Source: Bryobacteraceae bacterium (GTDB taxonomy: Bacteria; Acidobacteriota; Terriglobia; Bryobacterales; Bryobacteraceae). Taken from it: a DNA stretch of 38,026 nucleotides. The DNA is taken from contig JAICXK010000014.1 of assembly GCA_025980435.1 (NCBI GenBank), positions 1 to 38,026 of the forward strand, given 5' to 3'. Both the position numbers and the translations under genes were made by a program. Positions 8,839-16,321 of the stretch are shown here, in pieces. Below the pieces are notes generated by a model. That model was given only the letters and a program-made list of their open reading frames with translations. It was not told the origin of the DNA and searched no databases. Position 1 is the stretch's first letter. Each line of letters starts with the position of its first letter.

Positions 8839-11268
8839 GTGCGTACACTCGCGGGCGAACTGATCTATGCGCTGCGGCGCTTGCGCCAGACCCCGGTCTT
8901 CACTACGTTCGCAATCCTGTCGCTAGTGCTGGGGATCGCCGCGAATGTGGCGATCTTTTCAATCGTAAACGGCGTCTTACTGAAGCCGCTGGCGTTTTCA
9001 GATGCAGGACGGCTCTTCGGGATTGTCGAGATTGTCCCGAAGATCGCCAATCTGTATCCCATGCTGCCGGTGAATCCGCGCCATGCGGAAGAATGGAAGA
9101 AGATGGTGCCCGGTATCGAGCGGCTCGGCCTGGCGCAGACGAGACATGTGGTGCTGGGCGGAATCGGGCGGCCGCTCCGGGTTCCTTTGGAAGCGGTTAC
9201 TCCGGATTTACTGGCGACACTCCAAGTGCAGCCGCTGATGGGCCGTCTGATTCAGGCTCCGGATGCGCGGGAGGGGCATGATCAGGTTGCGCTGCTGACC
9301 TATTCGTTGTGGCGCGGGCGCTACGGCGGCGATCCGAACATCATTGGCCGCGACGTTCGCATCGATGGGCATACGTATCGGGTGATTGGGGTCCTGCCTT
9401 CCAACTTTCGCTTTCCACTGACCGGTTCGTTCTTCGATACTGAATCCCAGCCGGAGCTCTTTACTCCGCTGTGGCTTCGCCTTTCACAGCACAGTCTGGA
9501 GGGTGATTTTAATTATTGGGCCATTGCGCGATTGAAGCCCGGTGTCCGGCCCGAGACGGCGCTTGCCGCGCTCAACACCGCGCAAGCGGCCCTTGCGAAG
9601 ACGTTCCCGGACAAGATGCAGATTCGTGCCGATCTGATCCCGCTGAACGATCTGGCCGTGCGGAGTTCGCGAGCATCGCTGCTGGTGGTGCTCGGGGCGG
9701 TTGGTGCGGTTCTGCTGATTGTGTGTTTGAATCTGGCGATCCTGATGGTTGCGCGCGGAGCGGTGCGGAATCGCGACATCGCGGTCAGAACGGCGCTCGG
9801 AGCGAGTCGCGGGAGGCTGATGCGGGAAGCGTTTATGGAGGCGGTGGCGCTTTCGGCGGCCGGAGGAGTGCTGGGCATATCGCTTGCCAAGGCAGGGTTC
9901 AAAGCCATTCTGGCGGCCGCGCCTGCCACGCTGCCGCGACGCGATGATGTGAGTCTCGATCTGAATGTTCTGCTGTTCGCGCTCGGACTAACGTTCGCCA
10001 CGGCCCTGGTATTCGGCCTCTATCCTGCCTGGCGGCAATCGCTTCGCGATCCGCAGGAGGCGCTTGCGGCATCCAGCCGTTCGAGTACCGGATCGAGAAC
10101 AAGCACACGCGGACGAAGTATTTTGATTGCCGTGGAGGTGGGGTTAAGCACGGTATTGCTGGTTGTGGGCGGACTGCTGCTGGCAAGCTTCGTCCGCCTG
10201 ATGAATACGAATACGGGATTTGACATTGCGAACCATCTTTCGGCACAGATCAGTCTGCCCGGAGCAGGCTATAGCAAGCCGGAAGAGGTCGCCGGCTTTT
10301 ACACCAAGCTTCTCGATGAGCTCTCTACTCAGCCAGGTATTCGTCAGGCCGCCGTCACTTCCCATTTGCCGCTCAATGGCGAGACCTGGATCGATTTTAT
10401 ATCGCGGCCGGGAGATACGCGGCCGGTTTTCCAAAAGCCGACCACCAACGTACGCTTTATCAGCGGGTCATACTTTGAAGCGATGGGAATTCCGCTTCTA
10501 GGCGGCCGATCGTTCGAGCCATCGGACAAGAAGAATGCCGTGGTTGTGGTCAGCAGCACGGTTGCAAAGGCGCTGTGGCCGCGGGACAATCCGGTCGGAC
10601 AAACGCTCGTGCTGCAAGATCAACCGATGCATGTGATTGGGGTGGCAGGCGATACACGGGCCGATCTTGACAAGAGCGCTCCTTCGGTGGTTTATGTTCC
10701 GTACTGGGATCATAGCAACGGAAGCGTAAGCAATTTGATTGTCATTCTGCGCTCGTCCATTCCTGCGCATGATTTGGTGAACATTCTCCGTCGCGACGTA
10801 GCAAAGCTGGATAGCGGCGTGCCGATTTCCCACGTCGAAACGTTTCGCGATGTGCTGTCGGATGCGGTCTCGCAGCGGCGCTTTCAAATGCTGCTGGTGG
10901 GCGCGTTTGCCATTTCCGCGCTGCTGGTTACAGCGCTGGGAATCTTCGGCGTAATTGCCGGGGTAGTTTCGGCCAGGCGCAACGAGATCGGCATTCGCAT
11001 GGCCCTCGGGGCAAGCCGCGCAGAAGTCGTCGGGATGGTGATCCGGCAAGGAATGATGCCCGTTCTGGCCGGCCTGTTCGCGGGAATTGCAATCACTCTC
11101 GCGTTCGGATCCGCTCTCGGCAAGCTGCTGTATCAGGTGCGCCCCGCCGATCCTGCCATCTTGGCCTGCGTCATTCTGCTGCTCAGCGGTGTTGCCGTAT
11201 TGGCCTGCTGGGTTCCTGCGCGCCGTGCCGCGGGCGTAGATCCGATGGAAGCGCTGCGCTATGAATGA
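8839..11268 (+). CDS. ABC transporter permease of the ADOP type (MacB/FtsX-like, no ATPase)
   Basis: An 809-residue membrane protein starting at GTG. It has a MacB-like N-terminus (ELIYALRRLRQTP, then a first span at about 20-40 and a periplasmic core domain) and eight predicted spans: near 20, 281, 325, 377, 429, 685, 739 and 774. FtsX signatures occur in both halves (RNRDIAVRTALGASRGRL; RRNEIGIRMALGASRAEV), so two FtsX units are fused. This layout, without an adjacent ATPase or membrane-fusion gene, is the acidobacterial duplicated orphan permease family. MacB-like proteins transmit mechanical work across the inner membrane; the substrate of ADOPs is unknown. It ends ten bases inside the convergent rhodanese gene. 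Confidence 0.92.
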   Translation: MRTLAGELIYALRRLRQTPVFTTFAILSLVLGIAANVAIFSIVNGVLLKPLAFSDAGRLFGIVEIVPKIANLYPMLPVNPRHAEEWKKMVPGIERLGLAQTRHVVLGGIGRPLRVPLEAVTPDLLATLQVQPLMGRLIQAPDAREGHDQVALLTYSLWRGRYGGDPNIIGRDVRIDGHTYRVIGVLPSNFRFPLTGSFFDTESQPELFTPLWLRLSQHSLEGDFNYWAIARLKPGVRPETALAALNTAQAALAKTFPDKMQIRADLIPLNDLAVRSSRASLLVVLGAVGAVLLIVCLNLAILMVARGAVRNRDIAVRTALGASRGRLMREAFMEAVALSAAGGVLGISLAKAGFKAILAAAPATLPRRDDVSLDLNVLLFALGLTFATALVFGLYPAWRQSLRDPQEALAASSRSSTGSRTSTRGRSILIAVEVGLSTVLLVVGGLLLASFVRLMNTNTGFDIANHLSAQISLPGAGYSKPEEVAGFYTKLLDELSTQPGIRQAAVTSHLPLNGETWIDFISRPGDTRPVFQKPTTNVRFISGSYFEAMGIPLLGGRSFEPSDKKNAVVVVSSTVAKALWPRDNPVGQTLVLQDQPMHVIGVAGDTRADLDKSAPSVVYVPYWDHSNGSVSNLIVILRSSIPAHDLVNILRRDVAKLDSGVPISHVETFRDVLSDAVSQRRFQMLLVGAFAISALLVTALGIFGVIAGVVSARRNEIGIRMALGASRAEVVGMVIRQGMMPVLAGLFAGIAITLAFGSALGKLLYQVRPADPAILACVILLLSGVAVLACWVPARRAAGVDPMEALRYE

Positions 11269-11645
11269 TCCTTCTCCAGAGGCAACCCGGACGCTTCAAT
11301 CGCCCGCCATCCGCCATCGAGCGAAATGACGTTTGTATAACCCATTTTTTGCAGATTATCGGTGGCGAGAGCGGAGCGATAACCGCCCCCGCAATACAGC
11401 ACCAGTCGCGTGTTTTTGTCCGGGAAAGTGGTTTCTACATCGCGCTCGATGATGCCCTTACCGAGGTGTACCGCTCCGGCCGCGTGCGCCGCTTGCCATT
11501 CCCCGTCTTCGCGGATATCCACAAGTTGACCGGCATCGCCGGCTTGCCGCATCCGTTTGTACTCTTCGATGTCGATCTCGTGGATGCGCTGCTTGGCATC
11601 CTGCACGAGCGCGAGAAAGCCCGGGCTATGATGTTTCGTTTCCAT
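11259..11645 (-). CDS. Rhodanese-like domain protein
   Basis: A single rhodanese domain in 128 residues. The active loop is YCGGGYRS with cysteine C85, and the upstream LVDIREDGEWQAAHAAGAVH is the typical CDC25/rhodanese signature. The family carries persulfide sulfur on the cysteine for transfer to acceptors such as cyanide or thiols; the acceptor here is unknown. The N-terminal 25 residues (HSPGFLALVQDAKQRIHEI) form an extra helix common in bacterial single-domain forms. Its ATG shares one base with the murA stop (TAATG), so translation is coupled and it is the third gene of murQ-murA-rhodanese. Its 3' end overlaps the convergent ADOP gene by ten bases. Confidence 0.92.
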   Translation of the reverse strand: METKHHSPGFLALVQDAKQRIHEIDIEEYKRMRQAGDAGQLVDIREDGEWQAAHAAGAVHLGKGIIERDVETTFPDKNTRLVLYCGGGYRSALATDNLQKMGYTNVISLDGGWRAIEASGLPLEKDHS

Positions 11646-12901
11646 TACTGTGTCCGCTCAATTTGCGCGCCGACAGCCGCCAGCTTCTGTTCAATGCCCT
11701 CGTAGCCGCGATCCATATGATAGACGCGATCAATAGTCGATTCGCCCTTGGCGATCATTGCAGCCAGGACCAGCGATGCGCTGGCGCGGAGATCGGATGC
11801 AATGACTTGCGCGCCGGTCAATTCGTTTTCGCCTGCCACAATCGCCTGTCTCCCTTCAATGCGGATGTTTGCGCCCATGCGCGCCAGTTCCTGCGTATGC
11901 ATAAAGCGATTTTCAAAGATGGTCTCCGTCACGAAGCTGATACCGCGGGCAAGCGTCATCCAGGCCATGTATTGAGCCTGCAGATCCGTCGCGAACCCGG
12001 GATATTCTTCAGTGGTCACATCGACCGCCTTGGGCCGATGCGAGCAGCGGACGCGAAGCGCGTCGGACCCCATCTCTTCCACTTCCGCGCCGGCCTGCTG
12101 CATCTTCACAGTGAGCGCTGCAACGTGCTCCGGGTTGCAGCCCGTAATGGTTACATCGCCCTTTGTAATGGCGGCGGCGAGCAAAAAGGTTCCGGCTTCG
12201 ATGCGGTCCGGGATGATCGTGTGCTCGGCGCCGTGCAGCCGCTCCACTCCCTGCACGCGAATGATGGATGAGCCCGCGCCTTTTATCTGCGCGCCCATTT
12301 TCACCAGCAGATCGGCCAGATCCTTCACCTCCGGCTCGCGTGCGGCATTGCGAATGACAGTTTCGCCGCGTGCCAGCACGGCGGCCATTAGCACATCTTC
12401 GGTTCCCGTGACGGTAATGCGGTCGAAGTGGACGGTGCCACCGCGCAGGCCATCCGGCGCCTGCGCCTCCACGTATCCGTGCGCCTGCTCTATGGTTGCG
12501 CCCAGTTGTTCCAAGGCGGAAACATGCATGTTGATCGGGCGCGCGCCGATCGCGCAGCCTCCTGGCATGGAGACGCGAGCTCTACCCGTTCGGGCAACCA
12601 ACGGGCCAAGCACCAGGCTCGACGCGCGCATGGTCTTCACCACATCGTATGGCGCTTCCGGGTTATCTAGCGATGCGGCGTGCACGCAGATCCGGCCATC
12701 CTCGTGCGAAACTCGCGCCCCGGTGTGTATGAGCAGGCTCTGCATGGTTTCGAGATCTTTTACTTGCGGCACGCGCCGCAAAATGACGTGCTCATCCGTG
12801 AGGAGGCATGCGGCCAGAGCCGGCAGCGCCGAGTTCTTTGAGCCGTTTACCGGAAGCTCCCCGCTCAACGGCGTGCCTCCGGTTATCTTGAACTTGTCCA
12901 T
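11645..12901 (-). CDS. murA: UDP-N-acetylglucosamine 1-carboxyvinyltransferase
   Basis: A 418-residue EPSP-synthase-fold enzyme catalysing the first committed step of peptidoglycan synthesis: enolpyruvyl transfer from phosphoenolpyruvate to UDP-GlcNAc. K22 in NGSKNSALP and the catalytic loop MPGGCAIGARPIN with C116 are present. A cysteine rather than aspartate at this site predicts fosfomycin sensitivity by the usual mechanism. Repeated motifs and length match the family. The gene lies six bases after murQ and overlaps the rhodanese gene by one base. Placing murA directly behind the recycling enzyme gene murQ is unusual in my experience and suggests joint control of wall synthesis and turnover. 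Confidence 0.97.
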   Translation of the reverse strand: MDKFKITGGTPLSGELPVNGSKNSALPALAACLLTDEHVILRRVPQVKDLETMQSLLIHTGARVSHEDGRICVHAASLDNPEAPYDVVKTMRASSLVLGPLVARTGRARVSMPGGCAIGARPINMHVSALEQLGATIEQAHGYVEAQAPDGLRGGTVHFDRITVTGTEDVLMAAVLARGETVIRNAAREPEVKDLADLLVKMGAQIKGAGSSIIRVQGVERLHGAEHTIIPDRIEAGTFLLAAAITKGDVTITGCNPEHVAALTVKMQQAGAEVEEMGSDALRVRCSHRPKAVDVTTEEYPGFATDLQAQYMAWMTLARGISFVTETIFENRFMHTQELARMGANIRIEGRQAIVAGENELTGAQVIASDLRASASLVLAAMIAKGESTIDRVYHMDRGYEGIEQKLAAVGAQIERTQ

Positions 12902-12907
12902 TTCCGT

Positions 12908-13801
12908 TTATTGCCCAGAGTCCAGCGCGGCCCGCAAACGGCCCTTCGCCGCCACAAGGCGCGATTCGGCTTCGCCGCGCGTGAGCCTAAGCTTCTGCAT
13001 CAGGATCGCAATCCGCACTGAACCAGCCTCCGCCAGCAGCCGCGATGCTTCATCATAAGACACACCGGCGATGCACACGATAATGCGCCGGGCGCGGTCC
13101 TGCAACTTCTCGTTTGTCGGCTGGACGTTTACCATCAGGTTGCCGTACACGTATCCCATCCGGATCATCACGCCGGTGCTGAGCATGTTCAGGACAAGCT
13201 TGGTAGCCGTCCCGGCGCGCATCCGTGTAGAACCGGTGATCACTTCCGGGCCGGATAGCGGAGTGATGGCAATTTCGGATGCCTGCGCTACCTGCGAATT
13301 TTGTGTGCAACTCAGGCCGATGGTCAAAGCGTTCAGCGACCGGGCATAATCGAGAGCGCCAAGGACGTACGGGGTCCGTCCGCTCGCCGCGATACCAACC
13401 AGCGCGTCGCGGCTGCTGAAACCGCGCCCGGCCAAGTCCTGTTTGCCTTGCTCGGGATCATCCTCGGCCCGTTCAACGGCGTGCCGTAATGCCCGGTCTC
13501 CTCCGGCGATCAGGCCTTGCACCAAATCTGGCGGGGTGTTGAAAGTAGGCGGACATTCAGACGCATCCAGCACGCCCAGCCGGCCCGAGGTGCCCGCGCC
13601 CATGTAGAAAAGCCGCCCGCCGTTTTGCAGTCGTGCGACAATGCCGTCGACGGCATGCGCGATGTTGGGCAATTCACGTTCGACCGCTAGGGCGACAGAC
13701 TGGTCCGCAGTGTTGATTACACGCAGCATGTCGGCTGTCGGCAGAGCATCGATGGTGGTCGAAGCCGGATTCTGAGTTTCAGTCAGTAGATCGTGGCACA
13801 T
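12908..13801 (-). CDS. murQ: N-acetylmuramic acid 6-phosphate etherase
   Basis: A 297-residue SIS-domain lyase that cleaves the D-lactyl ether of MurNAc-6-phosphate to give GlcNAc-6-phosphate, a cytoplasmic peptidoglycan recycling step. The signature GAGTSGRLGVLDASECPPTF spans residues 68-87; E82 and E113 correspond to the two catalytic glutamates of the E. coli enzyme (83 and 114). The start, with DLLTETQNPAS right after it, aligns with known MurQ N-termini. First gene of the murQ-murA-rhodanese unit. No murP phosphotransferase or anmK lies beside it; the MurNAc-6-P source may be a sugar kinase such as the BadF-family gene at 26628. The gap to the upstream iron-sulfur gene contains that gene's terminator. 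Confidence 0.96.
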   Translation of the reverse strand: MCHDLLTETQNPASTTIDALPTADMLRVINTADQSVALAVERELPNIAHAVDGIVARLQNGGRLFYMGAGTSGRLGVLDASECPPTFNTPPDLVQGLIAGGDRALRHAVERAEDDPEQGKQDLAGRGFSSRDALVGIAASGRTPYVLGALDYARSLNALTIGLSCTQNSQVAQASEIAITPLSGPEVITGSTRMRAGTATKLVLNMLSTGVMIRMGYVYGNLMVNVQPTNEKLQDRARRIIVCIAGVSYDEASRLLAEAGSVRIAILMQKLRLTRGEAESRLVAAKGRLRAALDSGQ

Positions 13802-13820
13802 AGTCCAAATGATCCACTCT

Positions 13821-13859
13821 AAACGACAAAGGCCAGGAGAGTTGGAACTTCTCCCGGCC
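13821..13859 (-). terminator. Rho-independent terminator after the ErpA/IscA-like gene
   Basis: On the minus strand GGCCGGGAGA pairs with TCTCCTGGCC (one G-U pair, 10 bp) around the loop AGTTCCAAC, followed by TTTGTCGTTT. The G-U pair is an A-C mismatch on the plus strand, so the signal favours minus-strand transcripts. It starts 23 bases after the stop at 13883 and lies before murQ. Confidence 0.75.
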
Positions 13860-13882
13860 CTAGGAATGCAAGTGTTTAAAAA

Positions 13883-14206
13883 CTAAGCGCTAAAGGAGCT
13901 GCCGCACCCGCAGGTGGACTTCACTTGCGGGTTATTGAACTTAAACCCCGATCCTTCAAGCGTCTCGACATAATCCACCTCTGCGCCGTCCAGGTAAAGC
14001 ATGCTGGCCTGATCGACGAACACTTTCAGATCGCCGAACTTGTAGGTCTTATCGAGCATATTGGGCTGATTCTCGAATGCCATGGAATAGCTGAAGCCGG
14101 AGCAACCTCCGCCCACGACGGCAATCCGCAAGCCAGCCGGCTTGGGTTCTTGCATGGTTAGAATCTCATTGACTTTGCTTACGGCGGTTTCGGTTAGCTG
14201 AATCAT
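13883..14206 (-). CDS. A-type iron-sulfur carrier protein (ErpA/IscA/HesB family)
   Basis: A 107-residue A-type carrier that receives or delivers [Fe-S] clusters. The three cluster cysteines are present: C35 in VGGGCSGFSYSM, and C99 and C101 in the C-terminal CGCGSSFSA. I chose the ATG at 14206 because AAGGAG lies seven bases upstream and the product then starts MIQLTETAVSKV, the standard family N-terminus; the open frame extends 36 codons further upstream but is unsupported. Possible clients in this window include the radical SAM protein, endonuclease III and the [2Fe-2S] subunit at the right edge. ErpA versus IscA cannot be settled without a tree. A terminator follows. Confidence 0.93.
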   Translation of the reverse strand: MIQLTETAVSKVNEILTMQEPKPAGLRIAVVGGGCSGFSYSMAFENQPNMLDKTYKFGDLKVFVDQASMLYLDGAEVDYVETLEGSGFKFNNPQVKSTCGCGSSFSA

Positions 14207-14365
14207 CCAAATCTCCTTGATAAACAGTCGCTTGTCTAATAGTGTACAACCGATTGCAATCTTTAGATGTTTCAGTTCAGCCACAAGCCGCGAAACGTCC
14301 TCCTTCTGGCGCATTCTTTGGGATAATAGGCGTGCCGCCCAGCATTACGGGAAGCCGAAGTTTTT

Positions 14366-14391
14366 GTAACGCGTTCATATTTCAGCACGTC
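14366..14391 (+). promoter_or_regulatory. Possible ECF-type promoter (GTAAC-17-CGTC)
   Basis: GTAAC at 14366-14370 and CGTC at 14388-14391 are 17 bases apart, resembling the -35 (GGAAC-like) and -10 (CGTC) elements of ECF promoters. The site lies immediately before the sigma gene at 14403, fitting autoregulation. Transcription would begin only a few bases before the ATG, giving a nearly leaderless message; no Shine-Dalgarno is visible there. Found by eye; chance is possible. Confidence 0.3.
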
Positions 14392-14402
14392 GGCTCCGGT
14401 GT

Positions 14403-15074
14403 ATGAATGGGCTGAGTGCCACCCTTCCATTCCCGGCGGTGACCGGGGAAGGAACCCGAGCGAAACCCAAATTGGACCACCGAAGCACCGAAGAGGCGGC
14501 CTTAGTCCGGCGCGTACAGGCCCAGGACGAGCTCGCTTTCCGCGAGATTGTGGAGCGGTACCAGGCCAAGGTGTTTTCGATCATTTACGGTATTTTGCGG
14601 AACCGGAACGATGCGGAAGACATTGCCCAGCAGGTCTTCGCGAAGATTTACTTTTCGGTGGGCAACTTCGATTTCCGCAGCTCGCTTCTCACCTGGATCT
14701 ACAAAATCACGGTTAACGAATGCTATGACTACCTGCGGAAGAAGCGGGTTAGAAAGCTGGTTTACGAGAGCGACTTTTCGGCCGATGATTCGCTGCGGAT
14801 GGAGAACTCCGAACCGGCAACGGATCAGAGTCCGGCCGTAGACAAGCGGCTCGCGCAGCACGACTTGATCGTGAAGCTGCTCTCGAAAATTTCCGACGAG
14901 GACCGGTCATTGATTCTGCTGAAGGAAGTGGAAGGACACTCCGTGGAGGAACTCTCGCGGATGACCGGGATGAATGAAAACACGATAAAGGTGAAGCTGT
15001 TTCGGGCGCGCCAAAAATTAGTGAAAGCCGCCCAAAGGTTGGAAAAGGGCCCGCTGACGCCGCCCGCATCTTAG
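14403..15074 (+). CDS. ECF-type RNA polymerase sigma factor
   Basis: A 223-residue sigma factor. Region 2 covers about 35-110, with LAFREIVERYQAKVFSIIYG, the core-binding stretch NRNDAEDIAQQVFAKIY, and LLTWIYKITVNECYDYLRKK. Region 4 covers about 150-215, with ISDEDRSLILLKEVEGHSVE and the helix-turn-helix ELSRMTGMNENTIKVKLFRA. The N-terminal 25 residues before region 2 may be overextended, so a start further downstream is possible. It heads a plus-strand unit with a zinc-type anti-sigma gene 84 bases downstream and a Spy/CpxP-like gene, suggesting an envelope-stress module. A possible self-controlled promoter lies just upstream. Confidence 0.92.
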   Translation: MNGLSATLPFPAVTGEGTRAKPKLDHRSTEEAALVRRVQAQDELAFREIVERYQAKVFSIIYGILRNRNDAEDIAQQVFAKIYFSVGNFDFRSSLLTWIYKITVNECYDYLRKKRVRKLVYESDFSADDSLRMENSEPATDQSPAVDKRLAQHDLIVKLLSKISDEDRSLILLKEVEGHSVEELSRMTGMNENTIKVKLFRARQKLVKAAQRLEKGPLTPPAS

Positions 15075-15158
15075 GTATTTAGTTTCGATCGTTTTGGATG
15101 TAAATTTGAGTAAAGCGGACAGCAGATTCGCAGAGTAGTTCAGTATTTTGAGGGAAAC

Positions 15159-15641
15159 ATGCACAGATCCATACGGGATCGCCTGGAAGATCTGCTCGGG
15201 GCAGACCTGCCGGCCGGAGGAACAGGGCTGAAAGAACACCTGGCATCGTGCGACGAGTGCACAGGGGAACTGGCCGCGATGAAGACCCACTCGGAGATGC
15301 TGCGTGTGCTCCGCGCGCCGGAGGAAGCGGAACCCTCGGCGGGGTTTTACGCGCGGGTGTTGCAGCGGATTGAAGAACGGGGTGATCGCTCCATCTGGTC
15401 GGTCCTGATTGATTCTCCCTTTGGCAGACGGCTGGCGTATGCTTCGCTAACCATAGCGATACTTCTGGGTTCCTACGTAGTGGCGCAGGAGAGCCGTGAT
15501 GGGCATCTGCGGAGCGAGGACATGGTCGCCCAAGGTATGCATTACGATGCCCCCGTGGTTGGGGATCGTGCGCAGCAACGGGATGCTGTTCTCGAAAATT
15601 TCGCGACTCACCATTTTGACCAGGCAGGGTTGATCCAATAA
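15159..15641 (+). CDS. Membrane anti-sigma factor of the zinc-binding (ZAS) type
   Basis: A 160-residue protein with the ZAS motif H27-x3-C31-x2-C34 (KEHLASCDECTGEL) near the N-terminus and one membrane span at about 92-109 (LAYASLTIAILLGSYVVAQ). GAGGG sits five bases before the ATG. The N-terminal domain would hold the adjacent sigma factor at the membrane; the C-terminal 50 residues lie in the periplasm and could sense stress or be cleaved. It sits between its presumed sigma gene and a Spy/CpxP-like gene. The periplasmic part resembles no domain I recognise. Confidence 0.82.
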   Translation: MHRSIRDRLEDLLGADLPAGGTGLKEHLASCDECTGELAAMKTHSEMLRVLRAPEEAEPSAGFYARVLQRIEERGDRSIWSVLIDSPFGRRLAYASLTIAILLGSYVVAQESRDGHLRSEDMVAQGMHYDAPVVGDRAQQRDAVLENFATHHFDQAGLIQ

Positions 15642-15667
15642 CGGGCGCCGTACCAACTCGTCGAGCG

Positions 15668-16045
15668 ATGCTGCGACACCAAAACGCCGGCTGGTCTAAC
15701 CCAAAGGTCTTGGCTGTCCTGACCATCATTTTTGTGTGCGGAGCGGCCTTCGGATCTGCCGTCACACGCAGCTACCTCCATGCGCACATGTATCACCCGC
15801 GGTCGGATCGGGCAATTGAGATGGCGCGCCAAGTGGGTCTCCAACGGTTGAAAGCGGTCCTGAACCTGAATCCGGAGCAGGAGCACACGGTTACCGCGGT
15901 GCTTGACGACTATGGCAAGTACTACCAGAACATAGAGGACGAAAGGGAAGATGTGGCAGAACTTGGTAAGCAGCGCATTCTGGCAGTGCTGAATCCCGAC
16001 CAGAAGAAACGGTTCAAGCAGATCTTCGAAAACGTTTCACAGTAG
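15668..16045 (+). CDS. Spy/CpxP-like periplasmic protein (heavy-metal sensor / LTXXQ type)
   Basis: A 125-residue protein with an N-terminal span at about 13-33 (VLAVLTIIFVCGAAFGSAVT) that anchors it or acts as a signal. The rest is helical: LNLNPEQEHTVTAVLDDYGK, followed by a coiled segment and LAVLNPDQKKRFKQIFENV. The two N-P-(E/D)-Q elements correspond to the LTxxQ repeats of Spy/CpxP and CnrX-like proteins, which chaperone proteins or sense metals in the periplasm. It lies 26 bases after the ZAS anti-sigma gene, so it is probably part of the sigma module, perhaps modulating the anti-sigma as CnrX does. No clear metal-ligand cluster is visible. Confidence 0.75.
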   Translation: MLRHQNAGWSNPKVLAVLTIIFVCGAAFGSAVTRSYLHAHMYHPRSDRAIEMARQVGLQRLKAVLNLNPEQEHTVTAVLDDYGKYYQNIEDEREDVAELGKQRILAVLNPDQKKRFKQIFENVSQ

Positions 16046-16069
16046 CGCTGCTGAACTGCCCTTTAGATC

Positions 16070-16321
16070 TCAGCAGGAAGCAGGGCCCTTGTCGCGCATC
16101 TTCCTCTCCAGGGCATCCCACAACCGGGTATGTATATCGTCCGGAATCGGTTTTGGGTCCATTCCCTTAAAGACCTTCAGCGTCTTCTGCGTGGTGTCGC
16201 AGACTACCCAACAGTTCGGGCACTCGTTTACGTGTTTCTGAAGTTCCGCCCGGGTTTGCGGATCGAGTGTCTCGTCTAGATAGTCGTTGAGCTCCTGCAG
16301 AAACTGCTTACAGGTAAGCAA
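16070..16321 (-). CDS. Soluble zinc-type anti-sigma factor (zf-HC2)
   Basis: An 83-residue protein almost entirely made of a ZAS domain: C4 in MLTCKQFLQ, then H30-x3-C34-x2-C37 in KHVNECPNCWVV. There is no membrane segment, so unlike the ZAS at 15159 this one is cytoplasmic and may sense redox or metal through its zinc thiolates, as RsrA-type proteins do. Its start overlaps the sigma gene by 14 bases, so the two are translationally coupled and form a cognate pair. It converges with the Spy-like gene 24 bases away. Confidence 0.88.
   Translation of the reverse strand: MLTCKQFLQELNDYLDETLDPQTRAELQKHVNECPNCWVVCDTTQKTLKVFKGMDPKPIPDDIHTRLWDALERKMRDKGPASC

Noticed and set aside
12012-13058. A 348-codon open frame on the plus strand
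   Set aside because: It lies antisense to murA and murQ, both with full catalytic motifs; the product is Ser/Arg/Cys-rich low-complexity sequence typical of GC-rich shadow frames.
14207-14314. Longer N-terminus for the ErpA/IscA-like gene
   Set aside because: The family N-terminus and a strong AAGGAG both point to ATG 14206; the extra 36 codons lack support.
15079-15765. A 228-codon minus-strand frame
   Set aside because: It is antisense to the anti-sigma and Spy-like genes, which have motifs and ribosome sites; its product has no recognisable pattern.
16046-16069. Hairpin CTGCTGA...TCAGCAG between convergent genes
   Set aside because: The loop is about 15 bases and no T-run follows; too weak to call a terminator.
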